DNA of 64,000 bases from Brachyhypopomus gauderio (GCF_052324685.1 NC_135213.1:329501-393500); one strand, 5' to 3'. Shown: positions 33,287 through 45,492, counted from the first letter of the stretch. The notes: generated from the letters alone by a model not told the origin. Numbers and translations are program-made.

Positions 33287-34110
33287 TTAATAATAATAAT
33301 ACTTTATTTTTATATAGCGCTTTTCTGAGACCCAAAGACGCTTACAATACATAAGGAAGCAGAAACATATAATACAAAACATACAAAACAGTACAAAGAA
33401 AATTATGGAGCAGGGAGATCATAGGCGAGAGAGAAGAGGTGAGTTTTAAGTTTTGATTTAAATGTGGAAAGAGAGGGAGACTGTTTGATCACAGTTGGAA
33501 GGGGGTTCCACAGTCGAGGAGCGAGTCTAGAAAAGGCCCGATCACCAAAGCTACAGAGTTTAGATGATGGTACCTTTAGTAGTCCAACAGTAGAAGATCT
33601 AAGAGATCTAGAAGGTCTGTAGGGAAGTAGGAGGTCAGACAGATAAGGAGGAGCCATGTTGTTTAGAGCTTTGTAGGTCAGTAAGAGTATCTTAAATTGA
33701 ATCCGGTATGTAACGGGGAGCCAGTGAAGATCCTGGAGAACAGGTGTAATGTGATCAAGCATACGGGTGAAAGTGAGGAGACGAGCAGCAGAGTTTTGGA
33801 TCATTTGAAGCCTATGCACAGAGGAAGAACTAATACCAGCCAACAGTGAATTACAATAGTCTATCCTGCTTGAAATGAAAGCATGAATGAGGCGCTCAGC
33901 AGCAGACTGAGAGAGGCATCGCCGGATCTTTGCTATATTGCGCAGGTGGAAGAATGAAGTTTTTACAACAGAGTTAATGTGGGCAGTGAAACTAAGGGTA
34001 GGATCGAGGAGGACACCCAGATTCCGGACCAGGGTAACAGGTGAAATCTGTACACCGTCAATGTTGAGAGAGAATGGAGGAGTTCTTATATTAAAATTTC
34101 CCATCCACCA
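33287..34110 (-). mobile_element. L2-type LINE, 3' end, inserted in reverse
   Basis: The minus-strand ORF (33403-34104, 233 residues) has the end of the reverse transcriptase and the domain after it: DYCNSLLAGISSSSVHRLQM, QNSAARLLT, DLHWLPVTYRIQFKILLLTY, KALNNMAPPYLSDLL and KTHLFSLAYD. These strings are characteristic of fish L2. The 3' tail is ATTATTATT microsatellite-like with an AGCGCTATATAAA motif (33301-33325), as L2 tails are. The catalytic FADD part is missing because of 5' truncation. Confidence 0.88.
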
Positions 34111-34309
34111 ACGTAGCCTCTTCAGTCATCTCCATCATGCTCATCTTATTGTGCGTCCATATAATCTGTATGTCTGGAACTCATGCACGGAGTATCATTC
34201 CACGGTGCAAAAGTGTCTCATGCATTAAATGTGTTAAAATGCGTTAATTTTTTTAATTCGTTAATTTTCCTGTAATTAATCGAAATTAACGCGTTAACAG
34301 ACAGACAGA

Positions 34310-34935
34310 ATGCCAGGTTACACGACCCGCGCAAAGAAGGGGAAGAGACCCAGCAAGCACCACCATGGCTCTTCCCCTGCACAGCATCGCGAAGCCCCAG
34401 TGACCACCGACGAGATGCGGCAGGATCCCGTGGTTGCGTTTCTGCTGCGTCAGGCTGAAGCAACCGGGACAGAGTCACTGGCGGAGCAGTTGCACCAAGA
34501 CGAGCAATGACTTTAGAGAGAGAGACACCGCGCTCCCAACCCCGACTCCTCACCTCTGGCGGTAGGCTTACTGGAGCTCTGCTCGATGGAGAAGACCCCC
34601 GAGAGAGAGTTCGGGGAGGAGGACTCGGAAGGCGAGAAAGAAAAGGGTGAGGAGGAAGAAGACCAGGCCCCCTCTGTGTGCTCTACCCCCACCAAATACT
34701 ACGGTGAGGGTGAGGAAGAAGACCATCCGCCCTCTGTATGATCCACTCCCACTGTGGGTTACGGCAAGGGAGAAGAGGAATAAGAGGTGGACTATCCCCC
34801 CTCCGTGTGCTCTGCCCCCACCGTAGATTACGGTGAGGAGAAAGAAGAGGAGGAGGACTATCCTCCCTCCGTGTGCTCCGCCCCCACCGTAGCTTACGGT
34901 GAGGAGGAGGACTATCCTCCGTCTGGACAGTGAGC
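34310..34935 (+). pseudogene. Acidic-repeat ORF (family of 58264-59464), broken copy
   Basis: The start MPGYTTRAKKGKRPSKHHHG aligns with MPGCASRVKKGKRASKHHAS at 58264, and EMRQDPVVAFLLRQAEATGT with EMQQDPVCATLLRLAQAAET. A stop follows at 34508. From about 34575 acidic repeats appear in another frame: DYPPSVCSAPTVDYGEE-like units of roughly 60-75 bases, four or five of them, with stops between. It was therefore a related protein, now broken by stops and a shift. The 5' LTR is not visible; upstream DNA is a AATTAACGCG repeat end. Confidence 0.65.
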
Positions 34936-34956
34936 TATACACAACGGAGGAGGAGG

Positions 34957-35960
34957 TCCCTGGCTGTGTGGCAACTGTGTACCTAAAACTACATGAAGGT
35001 ACGTCGATAAGTATATTTATATATATATGAATGAATGAATGTTTCAATTTATATAGCGCCTTATCTAAATACCCAAGGCGCTTTACAATTGTTAACACAG
35101 CTACGTTACAGACAACCAATCACACACACATATATATATACACACACACTATTATTTGAACATAACCAAAAATCTCTTCTCTTTCTGTTCCACAGTCGCA
35201 CATCATGAAACCCGGTGTCACGGTCTGCCCCGCATCTCCTGCCATTTCATGTCTGTTTCCGTGTTAGTCCTCTGTTTATTTCTCGTGGTGGTTGCTGGTT
35301 ATTTTTCTCATGGTTGCTGGAATTGGATTCCTGTTCTGTTATGACCCATGCCTGTGATATTTTCACAGAATCAATTTATACATGAATGAATTTGTTCTAA
35401 ATATAACATGCACTTCTGTGTGTGCATACACAGTGCGCGCAGGAACACGCCGGTGGCCCGTTGACCTTGGCAGCGATGAACGATGAACCTGCCGCAAATG
35501 TAAGAAAGAGGGTCCCTGGCTGGTACACATGAATAAATTTGTTCAAAATATAACATGTACTTTGTTCTTTGCAGTGCGCCGTTGACAGACATCATGAAGG
35601 TGCGTGCATACACAGTGCGCGCAGGAACACGCCGGTGGCCCGTTGCATGCGGCGAGTACACCCTGGCTGTGTAGCAACTGTTGGCTACAACTACATGAAG
35701 GTACGTTGATAAGTAGGCCTACATACGTAACACCACATATGTTACGTATTTTTGTCTTCTGAAAGATTTTATTCAAAATGTAAGGTGTACTTTGAATTGT
35801 TCTCCACAGCATCAACGCGTGTGTTGCATGCGGCAAGTGCATCTGGCGAGTACACCCTCAAATTCAAGACACCCTCAACTTTCTTGACATTCCACTTCAA
35901 GAAACCCGGAATAGACATCCATGTTTGATCAAAATAAAGTTGTTTTACAGCACATGAATT
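34957..35960 (+). repeat. Cluster of short duplicated blocks
   Basis: CCCTGGCTGTGTGGCAACTG with CTACATGAAGGTACGT at 34957-35013 is repeated at 35660-35716. CAGTGCGCGCAGGAACACGC followed by CGGTGGCCCGTTG at about 35430-35463 is repeated at 35612-35645. A third pair is TTTGTTC(T/A)AAATATAACATG near 35393 and 35540. At 35218-35342 an LTR-like start TGTCACGGTCTGCCCCGC is seen. An L2-type tail (TTTATATAGCGCC) lies at 35050-35090. No gene is recognised. Confidence 0.55.
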
Positions 35961-36374
35961 TGTTCTTCCTGTCTTTTCCTCTCCTTTTCCAGTCTGCTGT
36001 TTAGATCACAACATTTATCAGCCATATATATAATTGCGCCATATAATTTCTTAGCTTTTCAAACGCGAATTCAAACGCGGAAACAGAAAGTGTAACAAAT
36101 ATTATATAGTGTAGTAAATATACAAAGAGCTTCAAACAATATACAAAGAGGTTCAAACAATTTTATTTATTTTTATTGTTTGACGGGACTCATTTGAGAA
36201 ACTGTCGTCTCTATGTGCGCTTGAATTGTACCTTTTGAAACACGAGTCTACAAAATTTCCGCTGTTTGTTGTAGGATCGGTAACATATACAGTCTGCTTG
36301 TTTGTAACCAAGTTTTTCGTGAAGTATCACGTTTGGTGCTTTGTATGAGCTTGGAGGTGAGCCGCTTGTGCTTT

Positions 36375-36748
36375 GACAGGCGTATGAGCTGGGGGTGAGA
36401 CGCTTCCACCGCATTACCAAGACAATGGGCGTTAATCTCTTCACAGCAGGGGAGTGGGCTACATGGACCTTACTAAGCCTTGCGAAAATTTTCACGGCCG
36501 TCGGGTTCCTAGTGTTAAGAGGGCAGAGGCGGACGTTACCCTCATCGGATGTGGAGGGGTCAAAGTACAACCCAAGTGCATGTACCAGCTGAAGATGGAG
36601 GTGTATGGCTACACTGTTAGTGTGCCCACATTGGTCGTCCCAGGGCAGCAGGATCACCTCATACTCGGCACAAATGTCATAAGAGATACTTTATGACATT
36701 ATGAGGTGATTGGCCAACTTAACCCACCTATTATGTGCATCCTTGTAA
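36375..36748 (+). pseudogene. Gypsy aspartic protease region relic
   Basis: AYELGVRRFHRITKTMGVNL in one frame and, after a shift, CGGVKVQPKCMYQLKMEVYG and VPTLVVPGQQDHLILGTNVI form the C-terminal half of a retropepsin-like domain; ILGTNVI is the conserved end motif. The DTG catalytic triad is upstream and lost. A TGA stop follows RDTL at 36693-36695, and the reading goes on (HYEVIGQLNPPIMCI) until the hAT at 36750. Confidence 0.7.
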
Positions 36749-36749
36749 A

Positions 36750-37928
36750 TAGGGCTGCACGATGAATCGTATTTTTATCGTTATCGCGATGTGAAGTTTC
36801 ACGATAAACACATCGAAAGAGCCACGATAACTCCTTGAATAACAGCAAACTCAAATTGCATTATCCTCGTCCAGCAATAGAGGGAGCTATTCGCGCTGCA
36901 GACTATGATCACGTGACGTAAGTAGGCAAGAGGCAGAGTGAGGTGAACACGCTCATCAGACACGCGATTTGGTTTAAGCCTGGTTTACACTTGATGCAGC
37001 GCGAGGGTCCGCAAGGCGAAAATAACGTAATCATGGTGGCTTCGCCCGTGCGCGATGGTCTCGCGCGCTGTCGATTCACGAGGTCATGCACCTCTCGAAT
37101 TTTGTAAGTTCGCGCGCGCCGCGTCTCAGCGCAATGAGAACAGTCATGTTTGCAGGGTTCATACACCTATACAAGGTGGAATTAAAGCACTTGTACGTCA
37201 CTTTCAAGGTCCATTTCAATAATTCCCAGCTCGTTAAACTTAATTGAGTTAAATATTTATACATATACTGTACTCTAAATGATTCGAAATAATTCGCTTT
37301 TTTAAATCACATTATTTAATGGTTGTTTATTTTCAAAACGCCCAATCTTAACGTCTTCACGTTCTTTCATGTTTCGTCCTGGAATTACAAGAGGCTCGTA
37401 TTTGTTAATGTAATTACAAGAGAACTGTTCAGTCAGACAGATATTTGTTGTGAAACGAAGTAGTTACAATTTCAAGTACTTTAGCCTAAATTCCAGCACT
37501 TTTCAAACCTGATACACAAAGCAACATTAAAATTGGTCAGGTAAATGTTCATTCCCCTGTATTTGAGGGGTGTTTTTTCTGTACTACTAGGCCTACATAT
37601 CGTTTCGGACAACACTGCAAAGAATGTGACACGGCAAGATTAAACGCTTCCGTCATTCGCGGAGGTTTACGCGAGGTGTGCGGAGTCACGCTACGGTCAC
37701 TCGTGAAAGTATAAACCTAGATTGAATCTATTGTTGAATAAACCTGCAAAATATCTGGAATTATTCTGGATTCATTACACAGTAAAAAAAAACTAATTAA
37801 TGTGCTGCTGTTCAGAGAGACACTACATCTCTGTATTTTTATCTTAATTTATCGTGGTTCACATCGATATCGGGATATCCAACAATGTTATCGCACATCG
37901 TAATTCTAGTCCATATCGTGCACCCCTA
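36750..37928. mobile_element. hAT element (1179 bp) inside gypsy pol
   Basis: Ends are TAGGGCTGCACGAT and (reverse complement) TAGGGGTGCACGAT, with a perfect 8-bp duplication CTTGTAAA at 36742-36749 and 37929-37936. Inside are other pieces: a MITE with ends near 36977 (GCCTGGTTTACACTT) and 37720 (inverse AGGTTTATACTTTCACGAGT), and within that a segment TGCAGGGTTCATACACC to about 37520. So at least two elements are nested here. Confidence 0.9.
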
Positions 37929-37943
37929 CTTGTAAAACAGCCG

Positions 37944-38226
37944 TACTGTTTAGGGTCACTTTAACCCTGGTGCATGTTTAATTGTTCAAAAGATGTCTGA
38001 AACCAAAAAAATCCTAACAAACAGTGTGAATATTTAATTACTAACTACATTACTAATTATTCTATCAATATTTAGTGCAATGGTGTTCCTTACTTGTAAC
38101 AGGTAATGGTTCAATTAGGATCGTTTTTCATAAAAATGTGAAAATTTCCATGTTCAAACTATGATACCAAACACACACAACACTCTCATACACTTATACA
38201 CACACACACACACATACACACACACA

Positions 38227-38263
<37 letters not shown>

Positions 38264-38758
38264 ACACACACACAAACACATACACACAAACACACTCTCA
38301 TACACACACACACACATACACACACACACATACACACACACACACAAACACATACACACAAACACACTCTCATACACACACACACACATACACACACACA
38401 CAAACACACAAACACACACACACACTCTCATACACACATACACACACATACACATACACAAACACACACTCTCATACACACACACACAAACACACACTCA
38501 AACACACACACAAACACACATACACACAAACACACACACACAAACACATACAAACACTCATACACACAAACACACACACACTCTCATACACACAAACACA
38601 CATATACATACACATACACACAAACACATACACAAACACACACTCTCATACACACACAAACACACACACACACTCAAACACACACACACACACACACAAA
38701 AAAAATTTAAAAAGGGTCAAAAATGTAAAAAAGGGTCAAATTGACCCGAACAGTATCT
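37944..38758. mobile_element. MITE with a CA-rich satellite core
   Basis: GTACTGTTTAGGGTCAC at the left and (reverse complement) ATACTGTTCGGGTCAATTTG at the right are imperfect inverted ends. A related GGGTCAAATTGACCC block occurs again at 41314-41328, beyond the IS630 element. Most of the interior is the CA microsatellite. Confidence 0.55.
38168..38698. repeat. Compound (CA)n microsatellite
   Basis: About 530 bases of CACACA with regular ACACTCTCATACACA and CACAAACACA variants. ORFs on both strands here (poly Thr-His, poly Cys-Val) are artefacts. Confidence 0.97.
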
Positions 38759-39228
38759 ATGTGATATAAACATGCAGGGGGTGGTTGCAAATAACTGACA
38801 TGAATTATTTTCATATAATATGTTGATTACACTAATTAACCCAAGCAGAAGAAGTTTCATACTGAAAAAATTACTTTACAGTTTTTCCCAATTGTTTAAA
38901 CACAAAATGTGGAACTATGCACACAAGTCCAAAAACATGAAGCTCATGTGTCAACATTGTGACCCCAAACTGCTAAACTCTAAGCACAATTCTATATGTT
39001 TTCACTCAAATATCAATCTAAATCACAGCTTTGCAAGTCACTAAACACAAATAGCATCATTTAGTACACCTTGGTCACCTAAGAATCACTGACTTTCAAA
39101 TACAAAACCCTGAATTACCAAATAATCTCACACAAGTTGCACCTGTGCAAACTTAATTAGCAGAATGTTTCAATCATTTGTCAGAGTATAAAAGAGGCCT
39201 CAAGTGACTGATACAGGTGTTAGGTGAG

Positions 39229-39585
39229 ATGATGGAGCAACAGGAACACAGAGGAAGAGTTAGAGTAAGAGGAGGCCTAGCAGGCCGAAGAGGAAGAGGA
39301 AGAGGAAGAGGAAGGCAAAGACGAGGCAATCTTTCAAACGAAATACGGGCAACCTTAGTGGACCATGTATTGAATCATGGCCTAACCATGACTGAAGCTG
39401 GGCGTCGAGTCCAGCCAAATTTGAGCCGCTTTACAGTAGCTTCAGTTATTCGGGCTTTTAGAGAAGAGAATAGGTAAGTAACCACTTTATGGTTTTACTG
39501 TAGTGTTCACAGAAATGTGCACAGTAGTTCAATGTTTATCTTTACAATTACAGTATGTAGCAATATAGTGAAATGCATATCTATA

Positions 39586-39628
<43 letters not shown>

Positions 39629-40764
39629 CTTTTATCAGAATAGAAAGACGGCCAGCAAGAGGCGGCAGATGCCGGAAATTCACACTTGAACAGGAGACCA
39701 CCATAGTAAACTTGGTTTTAGAGAACAATGCCATTACCCTGAGGGAAATCAGGGACAGAGTCCTGGAAGATAATGTTCATTTCTCAAACATTGACCAGGT
39801 CAGCCTGTCCACAATTGAACGTGTTTTAAAACGTCACCAGCTGAGTATGAAGCAAGTATATCGTGTTCCATTTGACCGCAACTCTGACCGTGTAAAGGAG
39901 CAACGATACCAATATGTGCATGTGAGTACAGTACCCTCTCAGTACCCTTTTTGGGCAGGTCACTGTTTACCTCAGTGTCACTAGGTTGACCTTTTGTCTA
40001 ATGCAGCGGTCCCCAACCTTTTTTGCACCACGGACCGGTTACGTGTCTGAAATTTTTGCGGCCCGGTGGTTGGGGACTCATGGTCTAATGGTCATTTTCC
40101 TTTTTTCCAGAGAGTGCTTGAACTGGATGCCAGTGCTGTTCCCTATGAATATATATTCATTGATGAGGCAGGGTTCAACCTGCATAAGATCAGGCGACGG
40201 GGGAGGAACATCATTGGCAACCGTGCCATTGTCAATGTCCCTGGGCAGCGTGGTGGAAACATTACCATGTGTGCTGCCATTGGTCACCGTGGGGTCATAC
40301 ATCACCACGCACAACTTGGGCCTTATAATACTACTCGTTTGCTATCATTTCTCGATGAACTCAAAAACCTCCTCAACCTCCCACAGGAAGAACCAGCGCA
40401 GCCCTCCTATGTTCTTATCTGGGATAATATAAGTTTCCACCGGGCAGCTCTGGTCAATGACTGGTTCACTAACAATCCACAGTTTGTTGTGCTGTACCTT
40501 CCACCATATTCCCCATTTCTTAATCCAATAGAGGAGTTCTTCTCTGCATGGAGGTGGAAAGTGTACGAACGCAGACCCCATGACAGTGTGCCGCTACTTC
40601 AGGCAATGGGGGAGGCATGTGATGACATCCACGCAGATGACTGCCAAGGATGGATTCGCCATGCAAGGCGTTTTTTCCCCCGCTGTTTGGCGAGGGAGAA
40701 TATTGCAGCTGATGTAGATGAGGTCCTCTGGCCTGACCGACATCAGAGGTTTGATGAACAGTGA
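39229..40764 (+). CDS. IS630-like transposase with two introns, intact (393 aa)
   Basis: Coding exons 39229-39473, 39639-39921 and 40111-40764 total 1182 bases. Borders are AG|GTAAGT...ATCAG and CAT|GTGAGT...TCCAG. Residues 1-40 are Arg/Gly-rich (RGRGRGRGRQRRG), followed by two helix-turn-helix-like segments (LTMTEAGRRVQPNLSRFTVA; ITLREIRDRVL). The catalytic triad is FIDEAGFN, LIWDNISFHR and NPIEEFFSAWRWK, with 35 or 36 residues between the second Asp and the Glu. YLPPYSPFLNPIE is the family hallmark. There is no stop or shift once introns are removed. It cuts and inserts the element at TA. The start could also be the second ATG, at 39232. Exact clade is not settled by eye. Confidence 0.85.
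40004..40082. mobile_element. 79-bp hAT MITE in intron 2
   Basis: CAGCGGTCCCCAACC and (reverse complement) CATGAGTCCCCAACC are the ends. The 8-bp duplication GTCTAATG lies at 39996-40003 and 40083-40090. It leaves both splice sites of intron 2 (39922-40110) intact. Confidence 0.93.
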
Positions 40765-41339
40765 TCTGTTTCTTTGCATTTCAATAAATACATTTGTTAC
40801 CTCTTTGTATGGGAACTGATTTTCCTCGTCATGTTTCTCATTGTACTTACATAGGTGAACATTACAGTTTTGCTGCATACTACATACAGTAGAAATGGCT
40901 TACATTTGTGTCGCATATACATGTAGTACTGTAAATGCTATATGAGGGTCCTACACTGCACCAAACAAATATGAAGAACAGAAAGCCAACATTTTTGCAT
41001 GGACTTGTTTGCATTTGAATTTGTACAGTGGCCTCATGAACTCAAACATACAAATACTTCTGATAATAGTGCTTTGAGTTTATCTTGTCAGTGTTTATTT
41101 GGTGCTCTCCAAGAGAAGCATATAAAATAGCTGTGTGTTGTTTTGGTGGAAGGAATCAGTTTTGCTAGAGATTTGTGGAGTTTCAACAAAGCAGTTAATA
41201 ATTTTGAGTTTGTGTGTAGAGTTTTGAGAAACTGAGCCAAGATTTCTCGAAATGTGTTTAAACATTTGGGAAAAACTGTAAATAGTTTTCCTACATCTTC
41301 AAACTTTGAAAAGGGTCAAATTGACCCACAACACGATAG

Positions 41340-43398
41340 GAGGGCAGAGTCCTGCATATTGGCGTGTTATGAACAGACCAGAGACTTCAAATGAGCTTGA
41401 AATAGAGCAGTTTTTGAACATGCTGTCCGGTCTTAACAGATGGAAAAAGACAAAATTCCTGATGTGGTGGGAACTGTCAAGCTAACGCATGCTGTCACAT
41501 TACTGCCAAGGCACGAACACCTTGTGTGGGGGAAATTACCGGCTGGCTCACCTATCTCTGCTGGGAGCACCATACTCGTCGAACCGCCAAGATCCCCCAC
41601 TCATAAAAAGGATGTGATAGTAGGGAAGGTTATAGCATCTATGAGTGGTGACGGATGGGTCCCCATGCCCATCCTGAATCCTTGTGATAAACCTGAGAGG
41701 TTAAAGAGAAATTCTAAGGTAGCTGACGTCTTCCCCTGTATAGCACTGGAGGACCTCGATTTGAACCCTGAGGGAACACCAGAGGAGGGGGTAAAAGTGC
41801 AGACTCAGGCAGCACATGCTGCAAGCAATGGCGGTTCTGACTGCAGTCTCCAAGACGCTTTAAAGAAGCTTGGCCTGGGTGATTTAGACATTGAGTCATG
41901 TGAAGTGTCATCCTTTTGGAAGTCCCAGCTTTTCTACTTAATTCAGAAGTATGAGGACGTCTTCTCAAGACACAAACTGGACTGTGGAAAGGCCAAAGAC
42001 CTAGTCCACCGCATCCATCTATCTGATGCACGTCCTTTCCGTCTGCCGTACTGTCGTATTCCTCCTGTGCAATATCAGAAGTTAAGGCAAGTGCTTTCAG
42101 ACATGGAAGAACGAGACATCATAAGAAGGTCTTGCAGTGAATGGGCATCCCCCCTTGTGCTTGTATGGAAAAAGACAGGAGACCTGCGTATATGCGTAGA
42201 CTACTGTTGGTTAAATGCACGTACGATTAAGGATGCCCATCCGTTACCCCACCAGTCTGACTGTCTTGCTGCTTTAGGAGGAAATGGTGTATTCAGCACC
42301 ATGGATTTGACGTCTGGGTTTTATAATGTTGAAATGGATGAGAGAGACAAAAAGTTTACTGCCTTCACAACACCCATGGGCCTCTACGAGTTTAACAGAC
42401 TCCCACAAGGTTTATGCAATAGTCCGGCAAGCTTCATGCGCCTTATGATGAATGTTTTTGGGGATCAGAACTACCTGACACTGCTCTGTTACTTAGATGA
42501 CCTGCTTGTGTTTGCGCCTACTGAGGAAGAGGCCTTAAAAAGGCTCGAGATGGTTCTTGGCAGGTTACGCGATCATGGGCTAAAGTTAGCCCCAGAGAAA
42601 TGCTACTTGCTCAGGCGAAGTGTGCGATTCCTCGGTCATATAGTTGATGCAAATGGGGTGGCTACAGACCCCGACAAAGTCAAAATCATCGCCAGCATGA
42701 CTGCAGCTGATCTTATGATGGATGAAGGTGTTACCCCATCTCAAAGGAAGATCAAGTCCTTCCTGGGAATGGTTATGTACTACCAGCGGTTTATACAGGA
42801 CTGTTCTTGCATTGCTAAGCCACTGTTTGAGTTAACTGCTGTTCCAAAAGGAAAAAAATTTAATGCAAGGGGAGCTGCTGCATTCAGGAAACTTAGCCCC
42901 AGTGACTGGAAAAGGGAACATGATGACTCTCTTGAACAATTGAAGGCGGTTCTTCTACAGTCCGCGGTCCTTGCCCACCCTGATTTCAGTCGGCCGTTCA
43001 TCTTGTCCACTGATGCATCGTTGGATGGGCTTGGCGCAGTATTGGCCCAGGTGGCAGAGGACGAGGACAAAGCACGCCCAGTTGCTTTCGCTAGTAAGGC
43101 CCTTACCCGTGCGCAACGTAACTACCCTGCTCACCGCTTAGAGTTTTTGGCTCTGAAATGGGCGGTTTGTGACAAATTTAGTCACTGGCTGAAGGGAAGT
43201 ACTTTCACTGTCTGGACAGATAACAATCCACGGTCCTACATCCTGACAAAGCCGAAGCTCGATGCGTGTGAGCAGCGGTGGGTAGCCAAGTAAGCAGCCT
43301 ATAATTTCAACATACAATACATTCCAGGCAGTAGAAATACAGTTGCAGATGCCCTGAGTAGGCAGCCTTTTGTACCTAGCCCTGTTAGTCAGAGGCTG
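41340..43398 (+). pseudogene. Gypsy reverse transcriptase and RNase H
   Basis: From 41440 the frame is open for 617 codons. Before it, YWRVMNRPETSNELEIEQFL lies one base out of frame. Domains: linker with HAVTLLPRHEHLVWGKLP; RT with WASPLVLVWKKTGDLRICVD, STMDLTSGFYNVEM (first catalytic Asp), RLPQGLCNSPASF and CYLDDLLVF (YxDD); then RNase H with LSTDASLDGLGAVLAQ, HRLEFLALKWAV and WTDNNP. It copies element RNA into DNA. TAA at 43291-43293 stops it just before NFNIQYIPGSRNTVADALSR, the usual join to integrase, which follows in the same frame. So one substitution and the upstream frameshift disable it, and the protease half is separated by three insertions. Confidence 0.9.
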
Positions 43399-45492
43399 GT
43401 GACCGAGCCTTATGGAACGCTGCTGGTAGAGGCCAAGGAGGTTGGTGAGAACCTAGTCCAGGATACCTTTAGACTTGGTGCCAACTGCCAAGCTCTTACC
43501 CTCTCCCCTTCACCAGCGGTGTTGCAGTGCCACTCTCTCACCTGTGATGAAGTGTCTGCCATCCTGGAAGGGCAAGAAGAATGGGACAAAGGGGCTGTAG
43601 AGCGGGCCATTTCCTGGCTTGCACAGGGCGTGAACCAGCTAGCACCCCCGGGGCAGAGTGCATTGCCTGTTTTCTCCTTTAGGGAGCTTCAAGATAGGCA
43701 ACAGAATGACACTACCCTGTCCAGGGTTTTGTTCTATGTGATGCGGGGAAAGAGACCCTCCCGACGAGAGAGAGCTGGAGAGACATCCAGGGTAATGAGA
43801 ACATTAAAACAATGGGACAAGCTCAAAGTACTGGACGGCATATTGTATAGAGTAAGCAAAGGCCCTGTATGAAAGAACAAACGCTATCAGTATGTTGTGC
43901 CAGATGCCCTAGTCAAGGCCATACTCCAGGGTGTTCATGATGATGCTGGCCATCAGGGTCAAAGTAGGACCTTATATCTGACCAGACAGAGGTTCTTTTG
44001 GATTGGCTTGGAACACGATGTTCGTGAATACGTAAGGTGTTGCAAACGCTGTGTTGTCAGTAAAACACTTGAGCCGGAGGGAAGAGCACCGCTCGAGAGC
44101 ATCAGGACTTCAAGTCCCTTGGAGCTAGTGTGTATTGATTTCTGGGCAGCTGAAGGCCACAATGGCAAAAGTGTGGATGTGTTAGTGATCACTGACCATT
44201 TCACCAAAATGGCCCATGCTTTCCCGTGTCGTGATCAGTCAGCGAAACAGGTGGCACGGTTGCTGTGGGATAGGTATTTTTGCGTCTACGGGTTTCTAGA
44301 GAGGATTCATTCGGATCAGGGCGCAAACTTCGAGAGCCAGTTGATTCAGGAATTGTTGCAGATTGCTGTGGTAAAAAAGTCAAGGACAACGGCACATCAC
44401 CCCATGGGAAATGGCCAAGTCGAACGTTTCAATCGCACATTGGGCAGTATGATCAGAGCATTACCACCTAGATCCAAACAAAAGTGGCCGCAAATGTTGC
44501 AAACATTGACATTCGCCTATAACTGTACAGCTCATGAATTGAGAACAGGTTATGCACCTTTCTTTTTGATGTACGGGAGAATTCCTAGGCTGCCAATAGA
44601 TGTTATGTTTAACAACATTGAAAGAGACAATGACATTGTGGATTATGACAAGTACATACAGAAGATGAGAGACGACCTCAGGGAGCCTCTCAGTCGAGCT
44701 CAGGTCAGTGCAGATTCCAGCCGGCAAAGACAAGCAGACCTATATAACCGACGGACTAAGGGTGCTGACATCGAAGAGGGGGATCGGGTCCTGTTGGCCA
44801 ATAGGGGTGAGCGTGGCCGTAAGAAACTGGCTGACAGATGGGAATCCACACCCTATATAGTGATCTCTGTGGACCGCAGGTGTCATATATTCCGAATTCG
44901 AAACACTGCTACAGGGTGTGAGAAAGTGGTACATAGGAACCTACTTTTGCAAGCCAGTTTCTTGCCCCTTGATCCAGAACAGACGGTAGAATCATCTTTT
45001 GGCGCATATGAATCCGATGTTGCACAAGGTGATGGGCCGCAGGAACACGAGCCGATGATGCAGTCAGATCCTTACAGGATCAACCGAACTGCCAGCTGGG
45101 TGACCGAGACCTTCGCTTCCAGCACTAGTCCAGACAGTTTAAGTTCAGTTACCTCTGAGCGTGCACTATCTGAAGCAGATACGGAATCAAAGGCTGCTGA
45201 ACCTCAGATAAATTGTGATTCCGATGGTGATGTGAGTGAGCATGGCTGTGCTGCTGGAAACACGCACGCAAGGAGTGAGATAACAGGGGATACTGATTCA
45301 GTCAGTCCTATTGTTGATGAAGACAGCGTCAGTAGTATTACCCAAAGTTCCTTAAACTCCAGGCCTAGTAGTACAGTAACCCAGGTTAAAACCAGATTAG
45401 GAAGAGTTGTGAAACCAGTGAACCAGCTTATTCAGAACATGGTCCAAAAGTCAGTGCATCCTATTCGCCTTACTAAGTCCTTACTTTCATAA
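43399..45492 (+). pseudogene. Gypsy integrase
   Basis: Same frame as the RT, interrupted by a single TGA at 43870-43872. The zinc-binding HHCC module reads GVHDDAGHQGQ and VRCCKRCVV. The catalytic core has CIDFWAAEGHNGKSVDV, RIHSDQGANFES and MGNGQVERFNRTL, giving D, D and E with 35-residue spacing. Next come a chromatin-type GADIEEGDRVLLANRGERGR segment and a long Ser/Asp-rich tail ending near TRLGRVVKPVNQL. Integrase inserts the cDNA. From 43897 the ORF is open for 531 codons, so this half is well preserved. Confidence 0.9.

Larger units (their letters stand above)
38879..41278 (+). mobile_element. IS630-like (Tc1/mariner superfamily) transposon, 2.4 kb
   Basis: Ends CAGTTTTTCCCAATTGTTTA and (reverse complement) CAGTTTTTCCCAAATGTTTA match over 26 bases with one difference and are flanked by TA (38877-38878 and 41279-41280). 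It carries an apparently complete three-exon transposase gene. A TATA-like GTATAAAAGAGG lies at about 39186-39197, some 40 bases before the start. Confidence 0.92.

Noticed and set aside
35371..35842. Two overlapping minus-strand ORFs of 96 and 99 residues with similar words
   Set aside because: Their similarity comes from the short DNA duplications in this stretch, not from a gene family.
38161..38769. ORFs rich in Thr-His or Cys-Val on both strands
   Set aside because: They are translations of the CA microsatellite.
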